DNA from: Tepidibacter sp.
GTDB taxonomy: Bacteria; Bacillota; Clostridia; Peptostreptococcales; Peptostreptococcaceae
Length of the DNA: 64,000 bases
Direction: 5' to 3'
NCBI RefSeq assembly: GCF_025210165.1
Contig: NZ_JAOASI010000009.1
Span: 60,747-124,746 of the forward strand
Of the stretch, positions 29,033-36,893 are shown in pieces (position 1 is the stretch's first letter; the number at the start of each line of letters is the position of its first letter). Position numbers and translations under genes: made by a program. Below the pieces are notes generated by a model that made no database searches, was not told the DNA's origin, and saw only the letters and a list, made by a program, of their open reading frames with translations.

Positions 29033-29185
29033 AAAATTAATAAACCTACCCTACATACCTACCATTCTACATATCTACCAAACTACTTTTCTACTAACCT
29101 TCTACGAACTTCCTAATCTACATTTTCTTCTAATTTAAAATTCATTATATTAAATTTAGTATACAATGTCAATCTAATTTTACAA

Positions 29186-30385
29186 TTAATTTACACTTTT
29201 AATTACTTCTCTTAAAACCGAACTTTCATCTGCTTTTTTAATTGCTATCTTAGTTGCAACAGGTCCTATTATTTCTGTAATTATAGTTGTCGCCATGAGT
29301 ATAGTAATTACAATTTCTCCAAGTGATGTTCCAGGAAACTCTCTACTTACAGTTATTGCAAGTCCTATAGCAACTCCTACTTGTGATAAAAGTCCAAGAC
29401 CTATATATTTTTTTACTTGAGCTGGAGCTTTTGAAATTGTTGCTCCAACAGATGCGCCTCCTACTTTTCCGATTATTCTAAATAATAAATACATAACTCC
29501 TAAAAGTCCAATCTTTGGAATTAAAGAAATATCAAGTCTAGAACCTGCTAATGTAAAGAATGCCGCTGTTACTGGTGGTGACCATTTTTCAAGTATATTA
29601 AATGCTTTATTTGCTTTGCTTGATACATTTGTTACCATTATTCCACTTGCCATAGAGCAAAGAAGTGGAGATAAATTGAATTGAAGAGCTACCCCTACAA
29701 TTAAAACAATACTTGCCATAACAAAAGTTAAAACTTCAGATTCATTCTTCGCATTTTTAAGTAAATAACATAATAATATACCAATTAATCCCCCTACACC
29801 TATAGATAAAACTATTTCTGTTAAAGGATGGATAATAACCTTTGACACAGTTAAAGCCTCATGCTTTAAAAACACTTTTGCAATAGAGGCTGCAATTGCA
29901 TATATCATAAGAGATATAGCATCATCAACTGCAACAACTCCAAGTAATGTACTAGTTAAAGGACCTCTAGCTTTATACTCTTTAAGAACCATAACAGTAG
30001 CTGCTGGTGCAGTAGCCGATGATATTGACCCTAATATAAGTGCTGTTGGCATATTTTGACCAAGGAAAAGCATTATTCCAGTAACCAAAACAAACGCTAC
30101 CATAGCCTCACAAAATGCTATTATAAATATATTTTTACCTAATTTTTTCATCTCTTGTATCTTAAATTCACTACCAATATTAAAAGCTATAATTCCAAGT
30201 GCCACATCACTTATAAAAGACAACTCTTCAATTACTTGTTCATTGACAATATTAAGTCCTGATACTCCAATTATCAGACCTGCTATTATATATCCTCCAA
30301 CTGCAGGCATATTCATTTTATTCATAGCCTTACCAAGTAAAACTCCAAATATAAGTGCTAGTGCTAAACTTATAAAATCACTCAT
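29186..30385 (-). CDS. Cation:proton antiporter (CPA2 family)
   Basis: 399 residues and about twelve membrane segments. The GYIIAGLIIGVSGLNIV and GVVAVDDAISLMIYAI segments contain the ion-binding-type acidic residues of Na+/H+ exchangers. No C-terminal nucleotide-binding (TrkA-N) domain is present, as in short KefB/NapA-like proteins. I use the ATG at 30385, preceded by GGAGATTG; a TTG start lies nine bases upstream. Confidence 0.9.
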   Translation of the reverse strand: MSDFISLALALIFGVLLGKAMNKMNMPAVGGYIIAGLIIGVSGLNIVNEQVIEELSFISDVALGIIAFNIGSEFKIQEMKKLGKNIFIIAFCEAMVAFVLVTGIMLFLGQNMPTALILGSISSATAPAATVMVLKEYKARGPLTSTLLGVVAVDDAISLMIYAIAASIAKVFLKHEALTVSKVIIHPLTEIVLSIGVGGLIGILLCYLLKNAKNESEVLTFVMASIVLIVGVALQFNLSPLLCSMASGIMVTNVSSKANKAFNILEKWSPPVTAAFFTLAGSRLDISLIPKIGLLGVMYLLFRIIGKVGGASVGATISKAPAQVKKYIGLGLLSQVGVAIGLAITVSREFPGTSLGEIVITILMATTIITEIIGPVATKIAIKKADESSVLREVIKSVN

Positions 30386-30426
30386 TCTTAACAATCTCCT
30401 TCTATTCTATTTTTTGCAAATTTTAA

Positions 30427-30455
30427 ACCAAGGAATATAATATTCCTTGGCATTA
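30427..30455 (-). terminator. Intrinsic terminator of marR-hutP
   Basis: CCAAGGAATATAATATTCCTTGG is a near-perfect stem just past the hutP stop, with an AT-rich tail (TTTAAAATTTG) on the minus strand. Confidence 0.7.
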
Positions 30456-30463
30456 TTATAAAA

Positions 30464-30886
30464 CTAATATATATCTGGTATTGATCTATGAGATAGACCA
30501 ATCACAACCTCATTCAAATGTAAAAGTCCTATACTCATGAATATACAAACACTCAAATGTTCCTTACTTCTTGTAATACCTATTTTTCCTCCTGCATTCA
30601 TTCCATTAGCCTTTGAAGCTACCTGCATTATTGCTTCTCTAGCAGCTCCTGCTACTGCACCATCATGTACATGACACTCTTTTATAACTCCACTTCTTCT
30701 TGAGGCTACAAGTGCCCTTTCTATAATCTTAGGTATAGATTGTATTAAATTTCCTCCTATATCAACTGCTGCTGATTTTATATTTTCTTTTCCTAACTCT
30801 CTTATCACTCTTTGTTCATCTTCTCTTGAGCTTGTTATAGCTACCTTAATAGATGCCTTTGCTATATGAGTACTGTCTAATTGCAT
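30464..30886 (-). CDS. hutP: HutP family protein
   Basis: 140 residues, with the HutP signature HVHDGAVAGAAREA and the ITRSKEHLSVCIFMSIGLLHLNE segment. In Bacillus HutP is an RNA-binding antiterminator activated by histidine and Mg2+. No hut genes are nearby, so the target here is unknown. The start codon overlaps the marR stop (ATGCAATTAG), implying coupled translation. Confidence 0.9.
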   Translation of the reverse strand: MQLDSTHIAKASIKVAITSSREDEQRVIRELGKENIKSAAVDIGGNLIQSIPKIIERALVASRRSGVIKECHVHDGAVAGAAREAIMQVASKANGMNAGGKIGITRSKEHLSVCIFMSIGLLHLNEVVIGLSHRSIPDIY

Positions 30887-31338
30887 TCTATAACCTCCAT
30901 AGTATTTTCCTTTTTTATACTTACTATAATTTTTGATACTAATTTTGAGAATAATTCTACTTCCTCTTCAGATAAATGCTTAGATATTTTCTCAGTAAAA
31001 TGCTTATAAACCTCAAGCTCTGCATTTAAAATTTCCTTACCTCTATCGGTTAAATATATATGAAATTCTCTTTTATCATGTTCTGATTTCATTTTTTTTA
31101 CATAACCCTGGTCTGTTAAGCGTTTTATCATAGCTGTAACAGAAGGCTTACTAACATTTAAAGCTTGAGCTAATTGGCTAAAAGTTGGATTATTAAGTGT
31201 ATATATATATTCCAAATAATACATATGATTTATACTAAATCTTGAGAATTCTTGTTTAGTCATAATTTTTTCTATATATTTTTTATATACCTTATGAATA
31301 TATTCTTCCATTTCCAACAAATTTACTTCTAGCTTCAT
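30877..31338 (-). CDS. MarR family transcriptional regulator
   Basis: 153 residues with a winged helix-turn-helix (NPTFSQLAQALNVSKPSVTAMIKRL) and DKREFHIYLTDRGKEIL wing. TAGGAGG precedes the ATG at 31338. A 13-bp palindrome at 31368-31397 just upstream is a likely autoregulatory operator. Confidence 0.92.
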   Translation of the reverse strand: MKLEVNLLEMEEYIHKVYKKYIEKIMTKQEFSRFSINHMYYLEYIYTLNNPTFSQLAQALNVSKPSVTAMIKRLTDQGYVKKMKSEHDKREFHIYLTDRGKEILNAELEVYKHFTEKISKHLSEEEVELFSKLVSKIIVSIKKENTMEVIECN

Positions 31339-31367
31339 CAATTCCTCCTAAAAAATTACATTTTTTA

Positions 31368-31397
31368 AATATTAGTTAGTTAACACTAACTAATATT
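31368..31397. promoter_or_regulatory. MarR operator candidate
   Basis: AATATTAGTTAGT and its exact complement are separated by TAAC, about 30 bases before the marR start and between divergent genes marR and rubrerythrin. Confidence 0.75.
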
Positions 31398-31536
31398 TTA
31401 AGATATTTTTCTTCTTTTGTAAAGTAATTTTATAATATATAAATATAAATTTTTTAATTTTTATGTTTAAGATATTTTTTTATTGGTATATATGAATTAG
31501 AAGAAACATTTAACTTAATTTGGGAGGTATTCAATT

Positions 31537-32085
31537 ATGAAAAAATTTATATGTAAAGTATGCGGTTATACTCACGAGGGAGAAAATGTACCAGAACTAT
31601 GTCCACAATGTAGGGCTCCTAAAGATCAATTTATAGAGCATGATGAGACAAAATTAGCTTGGGCTGATGAGCATTTTGTTGGTGTAGCTAAGGGTGTAGA
31701 TCCAGAAATAATAGAAGGTCTTCGTCAAAACTTCTTAGGAGAATGTACAGAAGTAGGTATGTACCTTGCTATGAGTCGTCAAGCTGATAGAGAAGGTTTC
31801 CCAGAAGTAGCAGAAGCTTATAAAAGAATAGCTTGGGAAGAAGCAGAACATGCTGCTAAATTTGCAGAATTATTAGGAGAAGTTGTAACTGATAGCACCA
31901 AAAAGAACTTACAAATGAGAGTAGATGCTGAGCACGGTGCTTGTATGGGCAAAAAAGAATTAGCTACTAAAGCTAAGAAATTAAACTTAGATGCAATCCA
32001 TGATACAGTTCATGAAATGTGTAAAGATGAATCTAGACATGGTTCAGCTTTCAACGGTTTACTTAAGAGATACTTCGGAAAGTAA
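31537..32085 (+). CDS. Reverse rubrerythrin
   Basis: 182 residues. The rubredoxin-like Fe(Cys)4 domain is N-terminal ([17 protein letters not shown]), ahead of the diiron four-helix domain ([34 protein letters not shown]). This order defines reverse rubrerythrins, which reduce H2O2 or O2 in clostridia. GGGAGG precedes the ATG. Its last 18 codons recur in diverged form at 40721-40780, bracketing a genomic island. The palindrome shared with marR may contribute to regulation. Confidence 0.95.
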   Translation: MKKFICKVCGYTHEGENVPELCPQCRAPKDQFIEHDETKLAWADEHFVGVAKGVDPEIIEGLRQNFLGECTEVGMYLAMSRQADREGFPEVAEAYKRIAWEEAEHAAKFAELLGEVVTDSTKKNLQMRVDAEHGACMGKKELATKAKKLNLDAIHDTVHEMCKDESRHGSAFNGLLKRYFGK

Positions 32086-32391
32086 TAATAACAAGCAAAA
32101 ACAATCCTTGACATTAGGTAAATCAAGGGTTTGATGATTGTCAAGATATTAAATATTTATAATGAAATGAGGGAAATGTATATGTGATATGCATTTCCCT
32201 TTTTTAGATTTTTGGAAATCTCAAGGGAGATTTCCCTTGAGAAGTGGTCTTAGGCTAGTGTTTGTAAAGGTTATAGAGATTTAGTTTTTCCCCTTGAGTA
32301 GCCTTATTTTTAGAAGATGTAATATAGGATAAGGGCAAAGCCCTTATCCTAGTAAAATCCCTGAAAAGAAATAAAAACTTCCTAACCTTTT
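32086..32391. other. Left end of the genomic island: stacked hairpins
   Basis: Contains the rubrerythrin terminator (GGGAAATGTATATG..CATTTCCC then TTTTTT, 32170-32204), a CTCAAGGGA/TCCCTTGAG hairpin at 32220-32241 and a perfect AGGATAAGGGC/GCCCTTATCCT hairpin at 32327-32351. No gene was seen. The repeated dyads may belong to the attachment region. Confidence 0.5.
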
Positions 32392-32404
32392 TTAGCTAGG
32401 AAGC
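32366..32404 (-). terminator. Intrinsic terminator of the left recombinase gene
   Basis: The stem AGCTTCCTA/TAGGAAGTT is followed by TTTTTATTTC on the minus strand and overlaps the gene's stop. Confidence 0.65.
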
Positions 32405-32976
32405 TTTATATGTTTCTGAAGTGCTTGTTCACACTCTCTAGATTGAACTGATAAATAATGCTGTGTAACTGCTACCGTAGAGTGTTGCAGTAATTGACGA
32501 ACTAATTCAACATTGTAACCATTATTATTGTAAATTGACAATGAGAAATATTTCCTCACTGAATGCGTTCCTATCCTCTCTAGACCTAGATAATCTGCTA
32601 CTTTCTGTAAATGTTTTTGTACTTGCCTTACAGTTATGTCAAACAATCTTCCACTTGGTTTAACTCCTCTTTCTAGTGCATATGATTGTATATAAGTATA
32701 TACCTCTTGTGGTACTGTAAACTCTCTTTTCTTTCCCGTTTTTTGTTCTACAATATCTAATCTATATCTACTGCCATCTTTAATAATATCTGTTAACCTC
32801 AAATTGATAACATCACCAATCCTTAAACCTAGGTTTGCTTGTAAAGTAAGTGCTATAGCTATTCTTTGATTAGGTTTTATTTTATGACCTTCTTTATCTA
32901 TAAATCCTTCTCTAATAGTTTTGATTATTAGAGAATATTCATCCTCTGTCAATGCTCTTGTTTTCTTATTAGCCAT
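32392..32976 (-). CDS. Tyrosine recombinase
   Basis: 194 residues, essentially the catalytic domain alone. Active-site residues are the arginine in GLRIGD, HSVRK, the histidine in LLQHST and the tyrosine in QHYLSV. I start at MANKKTRAL because GGAGGAAATCAAG precedes it. The short length without a full core-binding domain suggests a resolvase/XerC-type or accessory recombinase of the island rather than its main integrase, which is at 38708. Confidence 0.88.
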   Translation of the reverse strand: MANKKTRALTEDEYSLIIKTIREGFIDKEGHKIKPNQRIAIALTLQANLGLRIGDVINLRLTDIIKDGSRYRLDIVEQKTGKKREFTVPQEVYTYIQSYALERGVKPSGRLFDITVRQVQKHLQKVADYLGLERIGTHSVRKYFSLSIYNNNGYNVELVRQLLQHSTVAVTQHYLSVQSRECEQALQKHIKLPS

Positions 32977-33796
32977 CTTGATTTCCTCCTTTCTGTCAAT
33001 AAGTTTCTGACTAAACTTCTTTAAACTCACCCCTAAACTTCTTAATTCTGCCATTTGAAATTGTCTTTAAAATTAAACTACCACCAAATCTGATTTGTTC
33101 TTTTTATGTATATTTTACGAACTTGGTTTTTACTGTATTTGTTAAACCTTGTCAATCTTTTTTAACCCTCTATATTTTTATTATCTTAAAGTCTCTTTTT
33201 TTATGTCTATACTTTTCTGTACTAGTTAATTTTTTGCATATATGTACATTTATTTTTTAGTACTTATTAGAACATATATGTGGTAATAAAAAAATAATGC
33301 TTATATATTTAAATTCTTATATTTCACTACTCATAGACTATACTTTTTTAAATGATGTAATTTTTTTTATAAAACTAGTTATTTTTCTTATTATATATGC
33401 TCAATGTTTTTTTAAAGATGTGATTCTTTTTATAAAATTAGTTATTTTTTTTATAAAAACTGTAGTGAAAGATTCACATGAAATTACATATAAATAAAAA
33501 TCCCTATTTGCCCCACTTCTATTTAAATTTCTATATTAAGTTTCCTACTACTTAAAACATCTAATAGAAAGTAAATTTTCTACCCCCACTTTTACTTTTC
33601 CCCTCCCTTATTCTCATAAAAAACACCTTGATTTTACAATGTTTTTATAGATATATAAGAGGGTAGATTTTTTATATCTAAAAACTACCACTTTTTAATG
33701 ACACTTCCTTATATTTTATTGAAAATTTTTTAGCTTAGATTATGTGAGTTTTTCAGGGCTTTACATATTTAGTTACCCCCTTATACTTTATCCTAT
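32977..33796. other. AT-rich island spacer with short tandem repeats
   Basis: No supportable gene. Two imperfect copies of a roughly 45-base T-rich unit lie near 33337-33460 (each containing a TAGTTATTTTT string). The only open frame there, on the plus strand, is a product of those repeats. Confidence 0.4.
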
Positions 33797-34050
33797 TTAA
33801 TCCCATATTTCTGTACTAGTTCTAGCTACTACTTCCCCAGTAGTGATATCTACATAACAGTTATCTGATTTTTTTTATCCTCTAAGTTTTCTAGTTTATC
33901 TAACTCACTAGATGAAAGCTTTAAATTTAATCATCTCTTTATATCCTTTTCCAATTAATTTTAAATGAAGCATACTACTATTAATATAACTGTGGGTTTT
34001 TATGCTATTCACAAATCTATATATCCACTTTCTATTTTTGTATAGTCCAT
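33797..34050 (-). pseudogene. Decayed small protein gene
   Basis: Reading the minus strand from an ATG at 34050, coherent peptide pieces appear in alternating frames: MDYTKIESGYID, VNSIKTHSYINSSMLHLKL, LSSSELDKLENLED and DNCYVDITTGEVVARTSTE, ending at TAA 33797-33799. At least two to three frame changes are needed. It looks like a lost island gene of about 85 residues of unknown function. Confidence 0.45.
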
Positions 34051-34078
34051 TTTGTTTTTTGATTTATTAAGATAAATA

Positions 34079-34108
34079 AAAAAATAAGAGCTTAAGCTCT
34101 TATTTTTT
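34079..34108. terminator. Orphan bidirectional hairpin terminator
   Basis: AAAAAATAAGAGCTTAAGCTCTTATTTTTT is a perfect palindrome with T runs, upstream of the decayed gene at 33797-34050. Confidence 0.6.
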
Positions 34109-34411
34109 GAAATTATAAAATTTATTAGATTTTCACCTTTTTATATAAAAATTCTTTAAAGACTTATTATATCTACATCTATGAATATTTTTATTTTCTA
34201 TACCCCCTTATATCTTTATAAATCATACTGTATCTATGTTTTATACTTTTTATAGATTTGATTTTTCTACCTTATTAGCATTTAATATAACTTTAAGCTA
34301 TACTTTATCATTTACTTTTCTTAACTCTTGGTAAAGAAGATAAAAAACTTATCTGTTCTTTATATACTTATTTAAATTTTTATATTACATACTTTTCTTT
34401 GCTTAATAATG

Positions 34412-34443
34412 AAAGACCTAAGAGTTAACTCTTAAGTCTTTTT
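34412..34443. terminator. Orphan bidirectional hairpin terminator
   Basis: AAAGACCTAAGAGTT and AACTCTTAAGTCTTTTT form a stem with T-rich tails at the end of a decayed minus-strand frame. Confidence 0.6.
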
Positions 34444-34594
34444 GATTTTCTTTTGTTTAGTTTTTAAGTGGTCACATTCAGTACCATATACATATTCCGT
34501 CCCATTTTAAAAGACAGCTATTAATCCCTCTGTTGATTTCTAGATTTTTACAACTAATTTACCCTCAAATATTTCTAAATATTTGATATTCTTG
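34432..34594 (-). pseudogene. Decayed gene remnant with in-frame stops
   Basis: A single minus-strand frame encodes NIKYLEIFEGKLVVKI, stop, KSTEGLIAVF, stop, NGTEYVYGTECDHLKTKQK. Protein-like composition through two nonsense codons suggests a degraded gene. Function is unknown. Confidence 0.3.
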
Positions 34595-34608
34595 GTTTAG
34601 AAAAATAT

Positions 34609-34636
34609 AAAAAACGGACTATATAGTCCGTTTTTT
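34609..34636 (-). terminator. Terminator ending the 57-nt repeat transcript
   Basis: AAAAAACGGACTATATAGTCCGTTTTTT is a perfect palindrome directly after the tandem repeats. Confidence 0.85.
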
Positions 34637-34749
34637 CTTCTTTGTTGGGATTTTATACCCATAATAATCTTTGTTCGAGTATTTAACTCGTTTCTTCTTT
34701 GTCGGGATTCTATACCCTATAATTCTTTGTTTGAGCTACTAACTCATTT
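34637..34749 (-). ncRNA. Two tandem 57-nt repeats with hairpins, candidate antitoxin-like RNA
   Basis: Units at 34637-34693 and 34694-34749 are about 80% alike. On the minus strand each has a GAGTT..ACTC or GAGTTAGTAGCTC hairpin followed by AACAAAGA, then a GGGTATA..ATCCC hairpin followed by RACAAAGAA. The pair ends at an intrinsic terminator. It lies 48 bases downstream of a MazF-like toxin gene. Repetitive, structured, self-terminating RNA beside a MazF-fold protein recalls type III toxin-antitoxin systems, though there the RNA lies upstream. Confidence 0.5.
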
Positions 34750-34796
34750 CTTACATTAATTATAACATAATATATTATAGGTATCAATGGTATTTT

Positions 34797-35414
34797 TTAA
34801 TTGTCTTTTAAAATGTCATCCAAAATATCTTTTATACCATCATCAATATGTTTTTGTTCCAATGTATAGGGTATATTATTTAGTATCTCCTTTATTTCTT
34901 GCTTAATACTTACTATTTTTTCTTCTCTAGCTTCAATCTGTTTATTTAGACTTAATATATTGTATGCTAAATCTTTAGCTTTGATAACACATTGTTGTTC
35001 ATATACTTTTTTTAGTAGTTCTATCTTTTCATCTTGCTCCAAATTAAATAGTAATTCGTTTATTCCTAAACCTAATAAATCGGTAAATATTTCATCATCA
35101 GTTTTTGATTTAATGACATTAGAACCTTCTTTAAGAGCAATAAAGCGACTAGCATTAACTGTTCTAATTTGATTAAAAACAGCATATGTATCATGTGTTC
35201 TCAAAGATGAGGGTAATGACTGTATTTTACCTAATTTAATTTTATTTACTCCATTTCCGTTAGATTCACTTGTTAATGGCATAACAATATAAGTCCTATT
35301 GTCATTATTACGTTTTAACACTAAAGCTAAATGCTTTCCATTAAATTCACAATCTTTAACAGGGTCAAAGATTACATTATAAATATGTTTGATTTTAATA
35401 TCACTAAATCTCAT
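34797..35414 (-). CDS. MazF/PemK-fold protein, probable endoribonuclease toxin
   Basis: 205 residues. Residues 1-110 have the PemK/MazF layout: a short N-terminal strand region, GKHLALVLKRNNDNRTYIVMPLTS with the conserved strand and TS, then a VFNQIRTVNASRF segment that resembles the QIRTVD motif. Residues 130-205 are a predicted coiled-coil tail (LNKQIEAREEKIVSIKQEI) not found in minimal MazF. No MazE-like gene is adjacent. The ATG at 35414 has GGGGAGATAG. An imperfect inverted repeat at 35433-35485 flanks the -10 box, suggesting control. Toxin activity is inferred from the fold. Confidence 0.65.
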   Translation of the reverse strand: MRFSDIKIKHIYNVIFDPVKDCEFNGKHLALVLKRNNDNRTYIVMPLTSESNGNGVNKIKLGKIQSLPSSLRTHDTYAVFNQIRTVNASRFIALKEGSNVIKSKTDDEIFTDLLGLGINELLFNLEQDEKIELLKKVYEQQCVIKAKDLAYNILSLNKQIEAREEKIVSIKQEIKEILNNIPYTLEQKHIDDGIKDILDDILKDN

Positions 35415-35432
35415 TTCTATCTCCCCTAGACA

Positions 35433-35485
35433 CACAAATTCTACTCATACTCGAATATTATAACATATTTTGTAGAAAATTTGTG
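35433..35485 (-). promoter_or_regulatory. Promoter of the MazF-like gene inside an inverted repeat
   Basis: CACAAATTCTAC (35433-35444) is nearly repeated inverted as GTAGAAAATTTGTG (35472-35485). A TATAAT -10 box lies between the arms on the minus strand. Confidence 0.5.
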
Positions 35486-35740
35486 TTTATCTTCATTTTA
35501 AGAGTTACCTCTATTATCATCCAAATACACCTTGATACATATAGAGTCTTACTGTTGATAAATCATCTATACTTATTCTTACTTTCTTTTCCATATACTT
35601 AAAACCCTGCTTTCTATTTATGTTGTTATATAGAAAGTAGGGTTGGTAGCTTTTATATGTGCCCATTTAGTAAGTTTAGTATCCATAATATAAAAAGAAC
35701 CTTAGATTATCAAAAGATATGCTCTTTTTTAGTCTACTTA
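35486..35740. other. Spacer with hairpin and a block duplicated at 36775-36870
   Basis: An AACCCTGCTTTCTAT/ATAGAAAGTAGGGTT hairpin sits at 35607-35645. About 90 bases from 35627 resemble 36775-36870, including a TATAGA..GGTT..GCTTTTATAT..TCCATAA..AAAGAACCTTA order. No gene was seen. Confidence 0.4.
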
Positions 35741-36691
35741 TTATATATTAAATATACATCTTAATATACTCCCCCCTATTAGATACATATAAATAAAGTA
35801 CCTTAGTATACACATAACAAATAATATAGAAAATCTTGTACTTATTATATCATCTACTCTTGGTTTCATTATATGTCTACCTATCACATCAAATAGTAAT
35901 AATAAAATACCCCCTATTATTACTTCATATTTTAAAGAATACCATATATTAAAAGACGTCATTAAACCCCTTATAGTAAAAGCTAGTGATATACCAATTA
36001 CTACAGATATCCAATTCATTGTATTCTCAAATTCTACAAACTTAAATTCTTTTGCTATTAACCTATTTTTATATTTTACTACATTGTCCTTTAAACTCTT
36101 TTGATACTGTTCAAAGTCAGAACATATACCTACCTTTTTATCTTTAAATAAATTCTGTTTAAGTGTTTGAAGGTCCATTATACCCCTATCTACTTTATTC
36201 TCCGCTGTTATTACATATAAAATTCTCTCATTATTATCTTCTACTATTACTGAACTACCATTGGATTGACTTCTCACTATTACACTAAGTTTTTTATCCT
36301 CAGAGTATATTGAACCATCTGTTAGTAAATCATTTAGTTCCTCTCTTAATTTATCTACCATACTAGAACCATTTACTTTTGTAGCACTATCACATGCTGT
36401 AACATAAATTTCTTGTGTTCCGTCATAACCACCATTTACCAATAATTTTGCTATATCTTTCATTCTCCTATTACCTATTGTTTTTCTTTCTAAGTTACCA
36501 TGACCACATAAATATATTAATTTATCATCTTTTGTTATCTTTACTTTATCTATATCTTCTACATTATCTGATAAAACATAGGCTGTATGTAATATTACGT
36601 TGCTCACTCTTTTTTCACCATCCTCTTTAGGCTCTGGTGCTATTATTACCGCTTTTGAACCTTTTTCTAATTTATATATCCTAAGTTTCAT
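35741..36691 (-). CDS. Membrane-anchored caspase-like (clan CD) protein
   Basis: 316 residues. The N-terminal 175 residues contain LIYLCGHGN (about 57-65) and, some 40 residues on, YVTACDSATKVNGSS, the His-Gly and Ala-Cys-Asp-Ser pair expected for a caspase/C80/CHAT-type cysteine protease dyad. A linker (175-225) leads to three or four hydrophobic segments (226-316) that would fix it in the membrane with the protease domain in the cytoplasm. No signal peptide is present. AAGGGG lies upstream, and the start codon is inside a 22-bp inverted repeat. It resembles effector proteins of bacterial defence systems in design, but I know no exact family. It could instead be an inactive homologue. Confidence 0.6.
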   Translation of the reverse strand: MKLRIYKLEKGSKAVIIAPEPKEDGEKRVSNVILHTAYVLSDNVEDIDKVKITKDDKLIYLCGHGNLERKTIGNRRMKDIAKLLVNGGYDGTQEIYVTACDSATKVNGSSMVDKLREELNDLLTDGSIYSEDKKLSVIVRSQSNGSSVIVEDNNERILYVITAENKVDRGIMDLQTLKQNLFKDKKVGICSDFEQYQKSLKDNVVKYKNRLIAKEFKFVEFENTMNWISVVIGISLAFTIRGLMTSFNIWYSLKYEVIIGGILLLLFDVIGRHIMKPRVDDIISTRFSILFVMCILRYFIYMYLIGGSILRCIFNI

Positions 36692-36742
36692 ATAATATTA
36701 AACCCCTTTTTCCTTATTTTGGTTTAATATTATATGAAACTT
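36683..36742 (-). promoter_or_regulatory. 22-bp inverted repeat covering the start codon of the caspase-like gene
   Basis: Two exact 22-base arms (36683-36704 and 36721-36742) enclose a 16-base loop. On the mRNA the loop and the base of the 3' arm carry the AAGG/AAGGGG ribosome site, and the 3' arm contains the ATG. Confidence 0.75.
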
Positions 36743-36841
36743 CTTTCTAGTTCAACATATTTTTAGATGTATCTGTTATATAGAGAATAAGGTTATTTGC
36801 TTTTATATTTTTCCATATATTAGAAAAGAGGTGTCCATAAA

Positions 36842-36880
36842 GTAAAAGAACCTTAGAAAACATTCTAAGGTTCTTTTTAG
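36842..36880 (-). terminator. Terminator of the SLH pseudogene
   Basis: AAGAACCTTAGAA/TTCTAAGGTTCTT stem with T run, 14 bases past the last stop. Confidence 0.85.
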
Positions 36881-36893
36881 TATTATTTATTAA

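Noticed and set aside
29044..29125. CRISPR array
   Set aside because: The repeats are only 4-5 bases and irregularly spaced, with no spacer structure.
28968..29180. T-box leader for the TrpXYZ-like importer
   Set aside because: No AGGGTGGNACCGCG-type T-box sequence or specifier stem could be found; only a simple hairpin is present.
33297..33497. Plus-strand 66-residue open frame
   Set aside because: It consists of two T-rich tandem repeats with no ribosome site and a composition driven by the repeat.
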